The notes: a model not told the origin generated them from the sequence alone. Positions 9,960 to 18,812 are shown, counted from the first letter of the stretch. The stretch: DNA of 64,000 nt from Trichodesmium sp002260545 (GCF_050016015.1 NZ_JBNHEQ010000220.1:1-64000); one strand, 5' to 3'. Made by a program: numbers and translations.

Positions 9960-10999
9960 AAGAAATTTGGAAAAGTCTGGCTAACTTGCTTTTTTTGACG
10001 ACTATTATTAATATTCTCAAGGATGCTCTCAATTTAATTTTGCCACCTAAGTTTTGGCATTGGCGGACATTTTTATTATTGACGATATTTTTATGGTTAC
10101 TGTCAATGATTATTAGTGAAGTTGATAGTAATAAGGAAGAGGCAATTAATTTTATTTCTAGTTTGAGTTGGTTATCTTTAACAATTTCTGTGGGATGGCG
10201 CACTACTCAGAAACCATTTGTTTTTGGTGAATTAAGTTTGTCTCCTTGGATTACAGGGGGATTAATTTGCTTTCTTTTATATGAAAATTTTGCAAGTAAT
10301 ATTAAGTATGTGGCTATTGTTAGTTGGCCGATAATTTCTGTTTGTATCGCAGCGATAATTTTAGTATTAAATTCTTCTGAAGCAGCGACAGAAGCCAAGG
10401 TTGATCAATTATCAAAGCCAAGTTTTGTAATTTTAATTTTGGTCAATTTTTTGGTTAGTTGTTGGTTGGGATTGTATTTTCTGATTCAGGGTATGGTGCA
10501 ACAATATCCAACAATGGGAGAAGATGATTTAAGTCAAAGTACGTTTGTTTATAGATTAATAACGCCTTCTATTAATGATTATCGAGGTGCAAAAATTATG
10601 AACTTAATGGAGCAAAAGTTAAAGGATGATTTGAGTAGTCAAAAGTTGGGGTTATCAGTACCTAAGATGAAGTTGAGATTGGAAAATATTAAAGATGAAG
10701 TGACTAAGGAAATATCTGTTAAAGAAGATGATTTCTGGAAGTTACAAACATCAATAGTTGCTAACCAGTCTGGGTATCAGTTGGAGTTACAATTATTTTG
10801 GGAAGGACCTACAGCAAAAGATGAGAGTTATTATCTGAGTAAAAGTTGTAAAATAGGGGAAACAGTGAGGCAAAGAAGTTCTGGTTCTACTCCGCAAAAT
10901 GAAGCAGTACCAATTCTGGTTGGTAATGTTGAATGTGGTGCTGTAGAAAAGAAAGCTGTTAAACCAGAAAGTCAAGAAGAAAATTTGAAAAATATTTAA
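9956..10999 (+). CDS. fraD: Filament integrity protein FraD
   Basis: A 347-residue protein, close to the 343 residues of Anabaena FraD. The N-terminal half has about five hydrophobic segments (residues 10-160), a further one lies near 158-176 (FVILILVNFLVSCWLGLYFL), and then comes a soluble C-terminal region of about 165 residues ending in a charged tail. In Anabaena, FraD is a structural part of the septal junction plug, with its C-terminal part in the periplasm (established knowledge). The gene overlaps fraC by 4 bases. Its presence implies a multicellular filament even though no heterocyst gene is visible here. Confidence 0.82.
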   Translation: MKEIWKSLANLLFLTTIINILKDALNLILPPKFWHWRTFLLLTIFLWLLSMIISEVDSNKEEAINFISSLSWLSLTISVGWRTTQKPFVFGELSLSPWITGGLICFLLYENFASNIKYVAIVSWPIISVCIAAIILVLNSSEAATEAKVDQLSKPSFVILILVNFLVSCWLGLYFLIQGMVQQYPTMGEDDLSQSTFVYRLITPSINDYRGAKIMNLMEQKLKDDLSSQKLGLSVPKMKLRLENIKDEVTKEISVKEDDFWKLQTSIVANQSGYQLELQLFWEGPTAKDESYYLSKSCKIGETVRQRSSGSTPQNEAVPILVGNVECGAVEKKAVKPESQEENLKNI

Positions 11000-11196
11000 A
11001 ATTTGAAATAGAAAAAATTGAGATGGGAGGTCATTTCAGTTAGCCTCCTGCGGAGGAACTGCGCAATTCAGTTACCAGTTACCAGTTAACATTACCTCTG
11101 ATTGAAACATTGGGATTGAAATACTGACAGTTTCTTCTTTTCATCCCTTATTCAAGGGGAGTTTTGAAACCTTATTTTTGAGTGATAAAATATTTT
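11000..11196. repeat. Short repeat between fraD and fraE
   Basis: Bases about 11031-11060 (GTCATTTCAGTTAGCCTCCT, then a CGGAGGAACTGCG hairpin partner) recur near 27270-27310 and 27440-27465 in the region after the 26.5-kb membrane gene. A small element has apparently settled inside the fra operon and widened the fraD-fraE gap to about 200 bases. Confidence 0.5.
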
Positions 11197-11970
11197 ATGA
11201 ATCTGGGAAGAATTATTAAAATTGCTAAGAATGTATTTTGGGAAGCAATTCGCGATCGTATCCTTTATCTAATTGGTTTCTTTGCTTTATTAATGGTAGC
11301 TGCTGTGAGGTTAATTCCAGAATTATCTGTAGGTACGGAGGATAAAATAATTCTAGATTTTGGGTTGGCAGCTATTAGTATTTTAGGTTTAATTGTGACG
11401 GTTTTTATTGGTACTGGTTTGGTAAATAAGGAAATTGAAAAACGTACTGTTTATATTTTGGTTGCTAAACCTTTGAGTCGTTCAGAGTTAATTGTTGGTA
11501 AACATATTGGTTTATCGGCAGTTTTGGCTGTTTTATTGGTAGCGATGACTTTAATATATGGATTGATTGTTAGTTTAAATGGAATTTATTATCCTATTGG
11601 TAGTATTTTAGTAACTGTAATTTTTATATTTATTCAGTTGTCGTTACTTACTGCAGTAGCAATTCTATTTGGTGTCTTTACCAGTTCTTTATTAGCGACA
11701 TTATTTACTTTTGGTATCTATTTAATGGGAAATTTAAGTAGAGATTTGGTGAAGTTGGGTGATTTAAGTGATAACCCTGGAATTAAGAAGTTAATGATGG
11801 GATTATATGTTGTATTGCCAGATTTAAGCAGATTAGATTTGAAAAATGATGCAGTCTATGGTCTACTACCAAGTATGGCTACTTTAGTTACTAATTTCGG
11901 TTATGCTTTGCTCTATACAATGTTGGTTTTATCTATTACTATTGCTATATTTGCTAGGAGAGAATTTTGA
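11197..11970 (+). CDS. fraE: ABC-2 type permease FraE
   Basis: A 257-residue permease from ATG 11197 (an in-frame GTG at 11182 is possible but less likely). Six hydrophobic segments are visible: near residues 20-40, 55-85, 105-135, 140-165, 170-190 and 225-250. The conserved ABC-2 pattern EKRTVYILVAKPLSR follows the second segment. It resembles FraE, the permease-like third member of the fraCDE cluster required for filament integrity and heterocyst maturation in Anabaena. No ATPase gene is adjacent, as is usual for fraE. The gene follows fraD in the same direction after a repeat-containing gap, so co-transcription is likely but not certain. Confidence 0.82.
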   Translation: MNLGRIIKIAKNVFWEAIRDRILYLIGFFALLMVAAVRLIPELSVGTEDKIILDFGLAAISILGLIVTVFIGTGLVNKEIEKRTVYILVAKPLSRSELIVGKHIGLSAVLAVLLVAMTLIYGLIVSLNGIYYPIGSILVTVIFIFIQLSLLTAVAILFGVFTSSLLATLFTFGIYLMGNLSRDLVKLGDLSDNPGIKKLMMGLYVVLPDLSRLDLKNDAVYGLLPSMATLVTNFGYALLYTMLVLSITIAIFARREF

Positions 11971-11975
11971 TATTT

Positions 11976-12107
11976 AAAAGGAAGAAGGAAGAAGGAAGAA
12001 GGAAGGAGAAAGAAGGGAGAAGTGAGAAGGAAGAAGGAAGAAGTGAAAAGGAAGGGGAAAGAAGGGAGAAGGAAGGAGAAAGAAGGGAGAAGTGAGAAGG
12101 AAGAAAA
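11976..12107 (+). repeat. Polypurine tract (GGAAGAA repeats)
   Basis: About 130 bases that are almost only A and G, with three T residues, built from units such as GGAAGAA, GGGAGAA and GGAGAAA. It begins a few bases after the fraE stop. Such mirror-like purine runs can form triplex DNA, and here the tract may also act as a weak transcription barrier (inference). Confidence 0.7.
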
Positions 12108-12637
12108 TTAGTTGATATATTTTATAAGAAAGAAGGGAGAAGTGAAAAGGAAGAAAATTAGTTATGGCTTCAAACCCGGTATTAGCAAGGGAAATACCCT
12201 AAATTGATCAAAATAACTGTTTGCGTAGCATGACCTAGGAAAACCTAGATATATGAGGAAAACGGTTAGTTCAAGGTAAAAACATTTCCGATTCATTTGA
12301 GAAAACTATCTCTATCATTTTCCCTTTTTTTTCAATATTTACTTTTTCTTCCTTTCTCCTTGTTCCTTCTCTATCATTTTCCCCTTTTTTTTTCAATATT
12401 TACCGAAATAATTAATAATTAAACAATTAAATAATTAGATCACTCAGGTTTAAAGCCTCCCCTTTCAAGGGGAAAAAAAATAAATCTTTTCCTTATTCCT
12501 CTTACCTCTCCCTTTTAGGGAGAGGTAATTATCAATTATCAATTATCAATTATCAATTAATGAATCCTTCTTCCCTCTTCCCTCTTCCTTACTTCTACCA
12601 TAAGAGATAAAATAGTAGTAAATAAATAGAAAAAATA
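12108..12637. repeat. Intergenic region containing a dispersed repeat (copy A, 12399-12565)
   Basis: Bases 12399-12565 (about 167) recur at 40817-40976. Shared parts are TACCGAAATAATTAATAATT, a CCCCTTTCAAGGGG hairpin, a CTCTCCCTTTTAGGGAGAGG hairpin, and an ATCAATTATCAATT ladder. Copy A has one more ladder unit than copy B. The rest is AT-rich with no gene seen. Confidence 0.65.
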
Positions 12638-13465
12638 ATGTTGAAAAAAAAACTAGAAGAACTAAAAAATATATTTGCTCAAATGGAGAAAGCTTTAATT
12701 GCTTACTCTGGTGGAATAGATAGCACTTTAGTTGCAAAAGTTGCTTATGATGTTTTGGGTGATAAAGCATTAGCTGTAACTGCTGTTTCTCCTTCTTTAT
12801 TACCTGAAGATTTGGAAGATGCTCGAATTCAAGCAGCAGTTATTGGTATTTCCCACGAAGAGGTAAATACTAATGAAATGGAGAATAAAAATTATACTTC
12901 TAATCCCATAAACCGTTGTTATTTTTGCAAAAGTGAATTGCATGATACTCTCAAACCTTTAGCTTTAAAAAGAGGTTATTCTTATGTAGTAGATGGAGTT
13001 AATGCTGATGATTTACGAGACTATCGTCCTGGTATTCAAGCGGCAAAAGAAAGAGGAGCAAGATCGCCTTTAGCAGAAGTAGGAATTAGTAAGTTTGAAG
13101 TTAGACAACTTGCCAAAGATTTAGATTTACCTTGGTGGAATAAACCTGCTCAACCTTGTTTAAGTTCCCGGTTTCCTTATGGGGAAGAAATTACTTTGGA
13201 AAAGTTACAAAGAGTCGGAAGAGGAGAAAGATATTTGCGAGATTTGGGATTAAAAAATTTACGGGTACGTTCGGAAAAAGATACTGCTAGAATTGAAATT
13301 TTGCCTGAAGAAATTAAAGAGTTTGTCTTGACAATAGATTTGCCTAAATTGGTGGAAAAGTTTAAAGAGTTTGGCTTTATTTATGTCACTTTAGATTTAG
13401 AAGGATATCGGAGTGGGAAGTTAAATCAGGTTTTATCGCCAGAGGTATTGGGAGGGAAGGTTTAG
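12638..13465 (+). CDS. larE: LarE-like ATP-dependent sacrificial sulfur transferase
   Basis: A 275-residue PP-loop ATPase of the LarE/NAD-synthetase-like family. SGGIDST at residues 24-30 is the PP-loop that binds ATP. C93-x-x-C96 (RCYFCKSEL) and a cysteine near 173 (PCLSSRFP) match conserved cysteines; the latter sits where LarE supplies its sacrificial sulfur. LarE makes the nickel-pincer cofactor with LarB and LarC, neither of which is in the window, and many organisms keep a LarE homologue alone. An ALxxPLAEVGISKFEVR-type block, here ARSPLAEVGISK, agrees with the family. The ATG is preceded by A-rich sequence with no clear Shine-Dalgarno. Confidence 0.85.
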   Translation: MLKKKLEELKNIFAQMEKALIAYSGGIDSTLVAKVAYDVLGDKALAVTAVSPSLLPEDLEDARIQAAVIGISHEEVNTNEMENKNYTSNPINRCYFCKSELHDTLKPLALKRGYSYVVDGVNADDLRDYRPGIQAAKERGARSPLAEVGISKFEVRQLAKDLDLPWWNKPAQPCLSSRFPYGEEITLEKLQRVGRGERYLRDLGLKNLRVRSEKDTARIEILPEEIKEFVLTIDLPKLVEKFKEFGFIYVTLDLEGYRSGKLNQVLSPEVLGGKV

Positions 13466-13470
13466 AAGAT

Positions 13471-13593
13471 GGGGAGTAGGGGAGTAGGGGAGTAGGGGAG
13501 TAGGGGAGTAGGGGAGTAGGGGAGTAAGGGAGTAGGGGAATAGGGGAGTAGGGGAGTAGGGGAGTAGGGGAATAAGGGAGTAGGGGAGTATAG
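13471..13593. repeat. Tandem 9-bp repeat (GGAGTAGGG)
   Basis: About thirteen near-perfect copies of GGAGTAGGG directly after the larE-like stop. Related G-rich runs lie at 4478-4510 and 60630-60665, and a C-rich complement at 55094-55160. It contains many GGG blocks, so G-quadruplex formation in the RNA is possible. Confidence 0.8.
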
Positions 13594-13740
13594 CAACAGC
13601 CAGGGCGATTAGGACATAGACTGATGATGAATCAAAGACCACGGAAACACTTTTCCCACTGTTCCCTGTTCCCTGTTCCCTGTTCCCTGCTATAAGGGAG
13701 TAGGGAAGCAAAATTACGGAAAAGCCTCTAATGAAATACA

Positions 13741-13831
13741 TAGGACTTACGCAAATACCATGTATATAGTGTTGACAACTATAACGTTATAGTTTTTTGA
13801 CTCTGTATATAGTACATCTGCGTAAGTCCTG
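13741..13831. mobile_element. 91-bp MITE with ends like the 39-kb insertion sequence
   Basis: The left end TAGGACTTACGCAAA and right end TGCGTAAGTCCTG are inverted repeats. The element is flanked by the 5-bp direct repeat ATACA (13736-13740 and 13832-13836). The same ends and the same 5-bp duplication length are found in the IS at 39024-40418, so that transposase could move this element. The interior is an AT-rich palindrome around ATAACGTTAT. Confidence 0.85.
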
Positions 13832-13836
13832 ATACA

Positions 13837-14100
13837 TTTACTCTTCCGAAATATTGATTCAATAGTAATTACATAACTTAAGAATCAAGTCTTCTCCAAT
13901 CCTAGATGTTATATCAAATCCGCTTAATTCGGTATAAAAAAAATTTTCATCTTCAGCTATTAGTAAATCTTTCTAAATTCTCTTCCCTACGACTCCTGAC
14001 TCCTAGATTAACCATATAATTATACCGATGTTACTGGATTTGATATTATTTATCTTTTTTATTATGCTTTCTGAAAAATAGCGATCGCTCTCATCCAACT
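13837..14100. other. Intergenic region upstream of the methyltransferase-like gene
   Basis: AT-rich, with a CTGACTC heptamer near 13986 and a HIP1 site at about 14080. A repeat resembling TATCAAATCCG (about 13912) also occurs near 4548 and 26090. No gene seen. Confidence 0.4.
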
Positions 14101-14817
14101 ATGACAATTCAACTAGATAAAGTAGTTCCTTGGGGTCGGAACTTTAATGAATATGTTTCTATGTTTGACCTCACTTCAGCAGAGAAAAATTTAACTATTT
14201 TAGACTGTGCAGCAGGACCATCAAGTTTTAATTATGAAATGACTTTGCAAGGATACAATGTTATTTCTTGTGACCCAATTTATCAGTTTAACGCGGATGA
14301 AATTTATCATCGTATTCAGGAAGTTTATCAAAATATTATTGACCAAGTAAAAGAAAATTATGATACTTTTGTCTGGCAAAATTTTCAGTCACCAGAAAAT
14401 TTAGGAAAAGTCAGAATAGCAGGTATGGAAAAATTTTTACAATACTTTCCTAATGGAGTTGAACAAAAACGTTATTTAACTGCTGAATTGCCAAAATTGC
14501 CTTTTGAAGATAATAAATTTGATTTGGCTTTATGTAGTCATTTCTTATTTCTATATTCCGATCAATTTTCAGTAGAATTTCATCTAGAATCAATTTTAGA
14601 GATGTGTCGAGTTGCTAAAGAAGTAAGAATTTTTCCTCTGCTGAAACTTTCTGGAGAAATATCCCCATTAGTAATGCCAATAATTGAAAAATTATCAACT
14701 AAAGGATACAGAGCAGAAATTCGAGAAATAGATTATGAATTTCAAAAAGGAGGTAATCAAATGATAAGAATTTCCTGCGGAATGCTGGGCAAACATCCAT
14801 TAGCCATCAGCTATTAG
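14101..14817 (+). CDS. SAM-dependent methyltransferase-like protein
   Basis: A 238-residue protein with a class I methyltransferase pattern. TILDCAAGPSSFNYEM (residues about 31-46) is the glycine-rich SAM-binding motif I, VISCDPIYQF (about 54-63) is motif II with its acidic end, and LPFEDNKFDLALCSHFLF (about 135-152) is motif IV plus the following strand. The substrate is unknown; cyanobacteria carry several such single-domain proteins. The region after the gene is a partial tandem copy (14826-15290), so one duplication has happened here. Confidence 0.75.
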   Translation: MTIQLDKVVPWGRNFNEYVSMFDLTSAEKNLTILDCAAGPSSFNYEMTLQGYNVISCDPIYQFNADEIYHRIQEVYQNIIDQVKENYDTFVWQNFQSPENLGKVRIAGMEKFLQYFPNGVEQKRYLTAELPKLPFEDNKFDLALCSHFLFLYSDQFSVEFHLESILEMCRVAKEVRIFPLLKLSGEISPLVMPIIEKLSTKGYRAEIREIDYEFQKGGNQMIRISCGMLGKHPLAISY

Positions 14818-14825
14818 TTTTTCAA

Positions 14826-15290
14826 GATATTATTGACCAAGTAAAAGCAAATTATGATACTTTTGTTTGGCAAAATTTTCAGTCACCATAAAATTTAGGA
14901 AAAGTCAGAATAGGAGCTATGGAAAAATTTTTACAATACTTTCCTAATGGAGTTGAACAAAAACGTTATTTAACTGCTGAATTGCCAAAATTGCCTTTTG
15001 AAGATAATAAATTTGATTTGGCTTTATGTAGTCATTTCCTATTTTTATATTCCGACCAGTTTTCAGAAGAATTTCATCTAGAATCAATTTTGGAAATGTG
15101 TCGAGTTGCTAAACAGGTAAGAATTTTTCCTCTGTTAGAACTTTCTGGAGAAATATCCCCGTTAGTAATGCCTATAATTGAAAAATTATCAACTCAAGGA
15201 TATAGAGCAGAAATTAAACAAGTACCTTACGAATTTCAAAAAGGAGGTAATCAAATGATAAGCATTTCCTCCGGAATGCTCCGCAAATAG
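14826..15290 (+). pseudogene. Truncated tandem copy of the methyltransferase-like gene
   Basis: From 14826 the sequence repeats the upstream gene from 14332 (offset about 494). An in-frame TAA replaces a glutamate codon near 14889 (CCATAAAAT instead of CCAGAAAAT), so only the last 123 codons (14919-15290) stay open from an internal ATG. That part lacks SAM motifs I and II. It differs from its parent by scattered, mostly conservative changes and ends slightly earlier (GMLRK). Confidence 0.85.
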
Positions 15291-15620
15291 CCATCAGCTA
15301 TTAGCTATTAATTCATTGCCTTGAGAGTAGGAATTAGTATTGAGATATTTAAGGCGAATTAAAAGTATTGGCAAAAATTTGACCAAGAAATAAGGTCAAA
15401 TAACCACACCATTTCAAGGGGATAAAAAAAGAAATTTCCGATTTTATTCCCTCCTAATTCAGTAGAAGGTACTGAGACAGGACTTCTCGCTGCCCATAAG
15501 GTAGAGGGAATTTTAGGGATGTAGCGATCGCTGTCTATCAAGGCTCATATTTAGTCTGCTTGACAATATCAAATAATTTGATATACATTGATAAAGTGAT
15601 AATTTATCAAAAAATAGATA
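15291..15620. other. Intergenic region upstream of the padR-like gene
   Basis: No gene seen. A fragment of the CAGCTATTAGC repeat lies at 15291-15310, and a CCTTGAAAtGG-like palindrome lies near 15410. The last 60 bases contain ATATCAAATAATTTGATAT (about 15567-15585), a dyad that could be the operator of the PadR regulator starting at 15621 (inference). Confidence 0.4.
15567..15585. promoter_or_regulatory. Inverted repeat, possible PadR operator
   Basis: ATATCAAATAATTTGATAT is a perfect 19-base dyad 35 bases before the padR-like start codon. PadR proteins commonly repress their own operon by binding such dyads close to the promoter. Position and symmetry are seen; the function is inferred. 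Confidence 0.45.
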
Positions 15621-15959
15621 ATGGCAAAACAAAACCAAGAGCGATTTTTCGATTTGTCGCCCAAAGAAGAAGCGGTATTGTCATCGGTTCTATACCGAAA
15701 ACGTTATGGATTAGAAATTATTGATGCTGTCAAGGAAGCTAGTGGTGGGAGGATTGAACTAGGGTTCGGTTCCCTTTATCCCACCCTACATAAGTTGGAG
15801 AAAAAAGGTTTTTTGGCAGCACATTGGGGAGAGGAAACTCCTGAAGAACGTAGTGGAGCAAGACGTAGATATTACCGAATTACAGGTTTAGGAAAAAAGG
15901 TACTTCAAGAAAAACGACATTTCTTGAATGATTTAGCAGTATGGCAACCAGTTTTATGA
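15621..15959 (+). CDS. PadR family transcriptional regulator
   Basis: A 112-residue winged-helix protein. LSPKEEAVLSSVLYRKRYGLEIIDAV (residues about 13-38) and GFGSLYPTLHKLEKKGFLAA (about 49-68) form the PadR DNA-binding domain, and the wing follows (RRRYYRITGLGKKVL). A perfect dyad just upstream is a plausible operator. Its TGA stop overlaps an ATG of the following membrane gene, so the pair is translationally coupled. PadR genes are often paired with a membrane protein or transporter they control, which fits the partner here. Confidence 0.9.
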   Translation: MAKQNQERFFDLSPKEEAVLSSVLYRKRYGLEIIDAVKEASGGRIELGFGSLYPTLHKLEKKGFLAAHWGEETPEERSGARRRYYRITGLGKKVLQEKRHFLNDLAVWQPVL

Positions 15960-15970
15960 GGAGTAAAGTA

Positions 15971-16573
15971 ATGAAAAATCTCAGTAGAGTAGTGAAAAAT
16001 TTTAAGTGCTATATCTACTATATTTTAATTCTTTCAGTTGTTGTTTTTAATAACCCCAATCCATTTGCCAAAATACCTCCGTCACAAAAGATTATTGACA
16101 GAGCATGGAAACATAAAGATGAAATGTTTCTTTGGCAAACTTTGTCAAAAGTTCCACAAGATATCTGGAAATTTCTGTTGTTCTGGATAGTTTTTATTTA
16201 CAGCACAGTTTTCCGTTCTGGCAGTGATTTTTTCAGTATAGTTATGCGAATAGTGGGTTGGTCAGTCTTGTCTTTAATATTAGTATGTCCGCCATTAATA
16301 CTGTTAGGTAAATTTTTCTGGAAACGGATAATTTATGATTCAACAACACCTTGGGATTTACAATTATCTGATTTTCTAACTAAGTTATTTGTTGAAGAAC
16401 TTAAAGAGGAAAGTCGTGGAGATTTAATAGAGGCGAGAAATAAATTAGTTAAACAGGGATATTCAAAATGGTTAGTTAGTCTTATTACTCTAGTACGAGC
16501 ATTTAAAATATTCTTGTCTTTCTGGTTATGTAAATTTGAGTATCTTGCCAAAAACTTTTTTCAGATTAAGTAA
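15971..16573 (+). CDS. Membrane protein of unknown function coupled to the PadR regulator
   Basis: A 200-residue protein from ATG 15971, chosen because GAGGAG lies 8 bases upstream. An upstream in-frame ATG at 15956 overlaps the padR-like stop. Hydrophobic segments lie near residues 14-28, 70-85, 95-118 and 165-185. A charged segment (FVEELKEESRGDLIEARNKLVKQG) sits between the last two and resembles the prefix domain found in PadR-associated membrane proteins, where a short cytosolic helical region contacts the regulator's target complex. No transport motif is visible. Confidence 0.65.
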   Translation: MKNLSRVVKNFKCYIYYILILSVVVFNNPNPFAKIPPSQKIIDRAWKHKDEMFLWQTLSKVPQDIWKFLLFWIVFIYSTVFRSGSDFFSIVMRIVGWSVLSLILVCPPLILLGKFFWKRIIYDSTTPWDLQLSDFLTKLFVEELKEESRGDLIEARNKLVKQGYSKWLVSLITLVRAFKIFLSFWLCKFEYLAKNFFQIK

Positions 16574-16734
16574 GTAGTATTACTTTCACAAAATAGGTAA
16601 GCATTCAGCAGTCATCTATCAGCTTCATTACCTTTAATTTTGTCTACCTACTTAGTTCATCTAGATTTATCAATCGCACCTAGTATGAGTAGGTGTATTA
16701 TCTAAATAAAATTCAGATTATTGAGGAGATAATT

Positions 16735-17031
16735 ATGTTAAACCAGAATGCAGACTTAGATTTACTCCGCTATCTAATTAATGTAATCGAATCAGAAAGA
16801 AATGAGAGGGTTTATTTAGAAAACCGAGTCAATACAATTGAGAAAAAACTCAATTTTCAAGTAATCAAATCTCAAGACTTTGAATATCAACTCAAAGATT
16901 TAGAAGGAGAAGTTGCAGAAGTTAGGATAAACAATCAAGTTTTATCTGAGAAAAATGCAGAACTCGAAAATTTACAGCATCCTTACTCAATGGATGGAAA
17001 ACCAATTTGTGATTACTGGGAAAATGATTAA
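16735..17031 (+). CDS. Small coiled-coil protein of unknown function
   Basis: A 98-residue protein starting at ATG 16735, supported by GAGGAG 7 bases upstream. Residues about 10-82 are a nearly continuous heptad pattern (LINVIESERNERVYLENRV, then IEKKLN, then LKDLEGEVAEVRI) that predicts a coiled coil. It ends in a short segment, MDGKPICDYWEND. No known domain is recognised. It may be a structural or adaptor protein. Confidence 0.6.
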   Translation: MLNQNADLDLLRYLINVIESERNERVYLENRVNTIEKKLNFQVIKSQDFEYQLKDLEGEVAEVRINNQVLSEKNAELENLQHPYSMDGKPICDYWEND

Positions 17032-17384
17032 AAAGTAACTTTGTAAATTTTCTTATTTCAGTTAAATTGTTTCCATCTTTCCCTTGAAGGATTACTTTTT
17101 TAGAAAATTTTCTAACATTGCGCTTAAGCTATACTAATCCTAAATGATTTGTGAAAAAAATTGTAGGGGTTTGGTTTCCAAATCCAATCTTAGCTTGGGG
17201 AAAGGAGACCAAACCCCTACGATAAAATATTACAACCTATTGAGAATTGCTATATAACCTTTGGATTTACCCTTCAGAATTTGAAATAAAATGTTTAACA
17301 ACTTTTCCATTTTCTGAATAATCCCATGAAGTTTATAATTAATGATATCCTCTAATTAACCAACAAAAATTATTCAATCAAGTT
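17032..17384. repeat. Intergenic region with an inverted repeat element
   Basis: About 17163-17222 forms a long hairpin: GTAGGGGTTTGGTTTCC on the left and GGAGACCAAACCCCTAC on the right. A half copy (GTAGGGGTTTAGTTTCC) lies downstream of hisC near 18551. It may be a small palindromic element or a terminator-like hairpin. Confidence 0.6.
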
Positions 17385-18518
17385 ATGCTCTCTTTTATTC
17401 GTTCAGACCTTAATAATCTTAAAGCTTATACTCCTCATCCTGGAGGTAGTTCGGAAATTCCTTTGGATAGATTAGATACTAATGAATGTCCTTATGATTT
17501 GCCTGATAATTTAAAGCAAAATTTGGCTGAGATTTATCAACAGTTAATTGAAACAAACCGTTATCCTGATGGGAGTCATTTCCAACTTAAAGAAGCAATA
17601 GCTCAATATGTAAATGAAGCAACTCCTTCGGTTAATATTTCTGCTACTAATATTTCTGTTGGTAATGGTTCTGATGAATTAATTCGCTCTCTATTAATTG
17701 CTAGTTGTGTAGGAGAGGAGGGTTCTATTTTGACGGCAACTCCTACTTTTTCTATGTATTCTATTCTGGCTCAAACTGTCGGAGTTTCTGTAATAAATGT
17801 GGGGAGAAAAGAATCGGATTTTGAAATAGATATTAGTGCAGCTCAGGATGTTATTAATCAAACCAAAAATCCTTCTGTAAGAGTGGTATTTGTTGTTCAT
17901 CCAAATTCTCCGACTGCTAATGCTTTAACTTCCGAAGAATTGGCATGGTTACGAAGTCTGCCAGATGATATTTTAGTGGTAATTGATGAGGCTTATTTTG
18001 AGTTTAGTAAAATTTCTGTGGTTGAGGAATTAAATCAACATCCAAATTGGGTGATTTTAAGAACTTTTTCTAAAGCTTTTAGGTTAGCTTCCCTGCGAGT
18101 AGGATATGCTATAGCTCACCCAGAAGTTATTATTAATTTGGAAAAAGTTCGCCTTCCCTACAACTTACCAAGTTTTTCTCAAGCTGCTGCTAAATTAGTG
18201 CTTACTCATAGTCAAGATGTATTATCTTTTATCCCGGAAATTTTGACAGAAAGAAGTAAATTATTTACTGCTTTTGCCGAAATTCCTGCTTTGAAGGTTT
18301 GGGAAAGTGCTGCTAATTTTTTCTATGCCAGACTGACAGATGAAGGATTAAAATTAATCGGTAAAAGTTCCCAAGATGAAGGTTTAAATAGTTTAATGCA
18401 GCAACTGAAAAGTCAGGGAACTTTAATTCGTCATACTGGTGGAGGATTAAGAATTACGGTAGGAACTCCTGAAGAAAATCAGCGTACAGTTGAGAGAATT
18501 AAGGGTATTTTTAAATAA
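17385..18518 (+). CDS. hisC: Histidinol-phosphate aminotransferase
   Basis: A 377-residue fold-type I PLP enzyme that converts imidazole acetol phosphate and glutamate to histidinol phosphate in histidine synthesis. Seen features are LDTNECPYDLP near residue 30, GNGSDELI near 97 (cofactor phosphate binding), HPNSPTANAL near 172, DEAYFEF near 204, and the lysine of TFSKAFRLASLRVGYA near 230 that forms the Schiff base with PLP. The length is normal. It stands alone, as his genes usually do in cyanobacteria. It may also accept aromatic substrates, as some homologues do. Confidence 0.92.
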   Translation: MLSFIRSDLNNLKAYTPHPGGSSEIPLDRLDTNECPYDLPDNLKQNLAEIYQQLIETNRYPDGSHFQLKEAIAQYVNEATPSVNISATNISVGNGSDELIRSLLIASCVGEEGSILTATPTFSMYSILAQTVGVSVINVGRKESDFEIDISAAQDVINQTKNPSVRVVFVVHPNSPTANALTSEELAWLRSLPDDILVVIDEAYFEFSKISVVEELNQHPNWVILRTFSKAFRLASLRVGYAIAHPEVIINLEKVRLPYNLPSFSQAAAKLVLTHSQDVLSFIPEILTERSKLFTAFAEIPALKVWESAANFFYARLTDEGLKLIGKSSQDEGLNSLMQQLKSQGTLIRHTGGGLRITVGTPEENQRTVERIKGIFK

Positions 18519-18597
18519 GGAAAAAAGTAGATTTTAAGAATAGTATTCTGTAGGGGTTTAGTTTCCAAATCCTTTAAGATAACTATTCTACAGAGAT

Positions 18598-18812
18598 TAA
18601 TATTTTGTCAATTCCATCAATACCATATCTGCCAGCTCTCCATTAGGCATCGGCCATGATTTATACATGATTTCTCTAACTACAAAACCGAGATTTTTAA
18701 ACATATTAATTGAGGCTTTATTTGATAACAAAATTGCAGCTCCAATTGTTTGAATGTATAATTCCTGAAAGGCATAAATAATTAGTCGTTTTAATGCTAG
18801 GGTTCCATACTA
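18598..18812 (-). pseudogene. GNAT acetyltransferase, C-terminal remnant
   Basis: The minus strand reads YGTLALKRLIIYAFQ, then LLSNKASINMFKNLGFVVRE, then PNGELADMVLMEL and a stop. This is the C-terminal half of a Rim-type GNAT acetyltransferase, with the acetyl-CoA helix and the N-x-x-S-I-x-x-F-x-x-x-GF signature. A TAG directly upstream and the absence of any start or motif A show that the 5' part is gone. Only about 70 residues remain. Confidence 0.75.

Noticed and set aside
13433..13741. Minus-strand ORF in the GGAGTAGGG repeat
   Set aside because: A translated simple repeat (YSPTPLLP units) with no real gene features.
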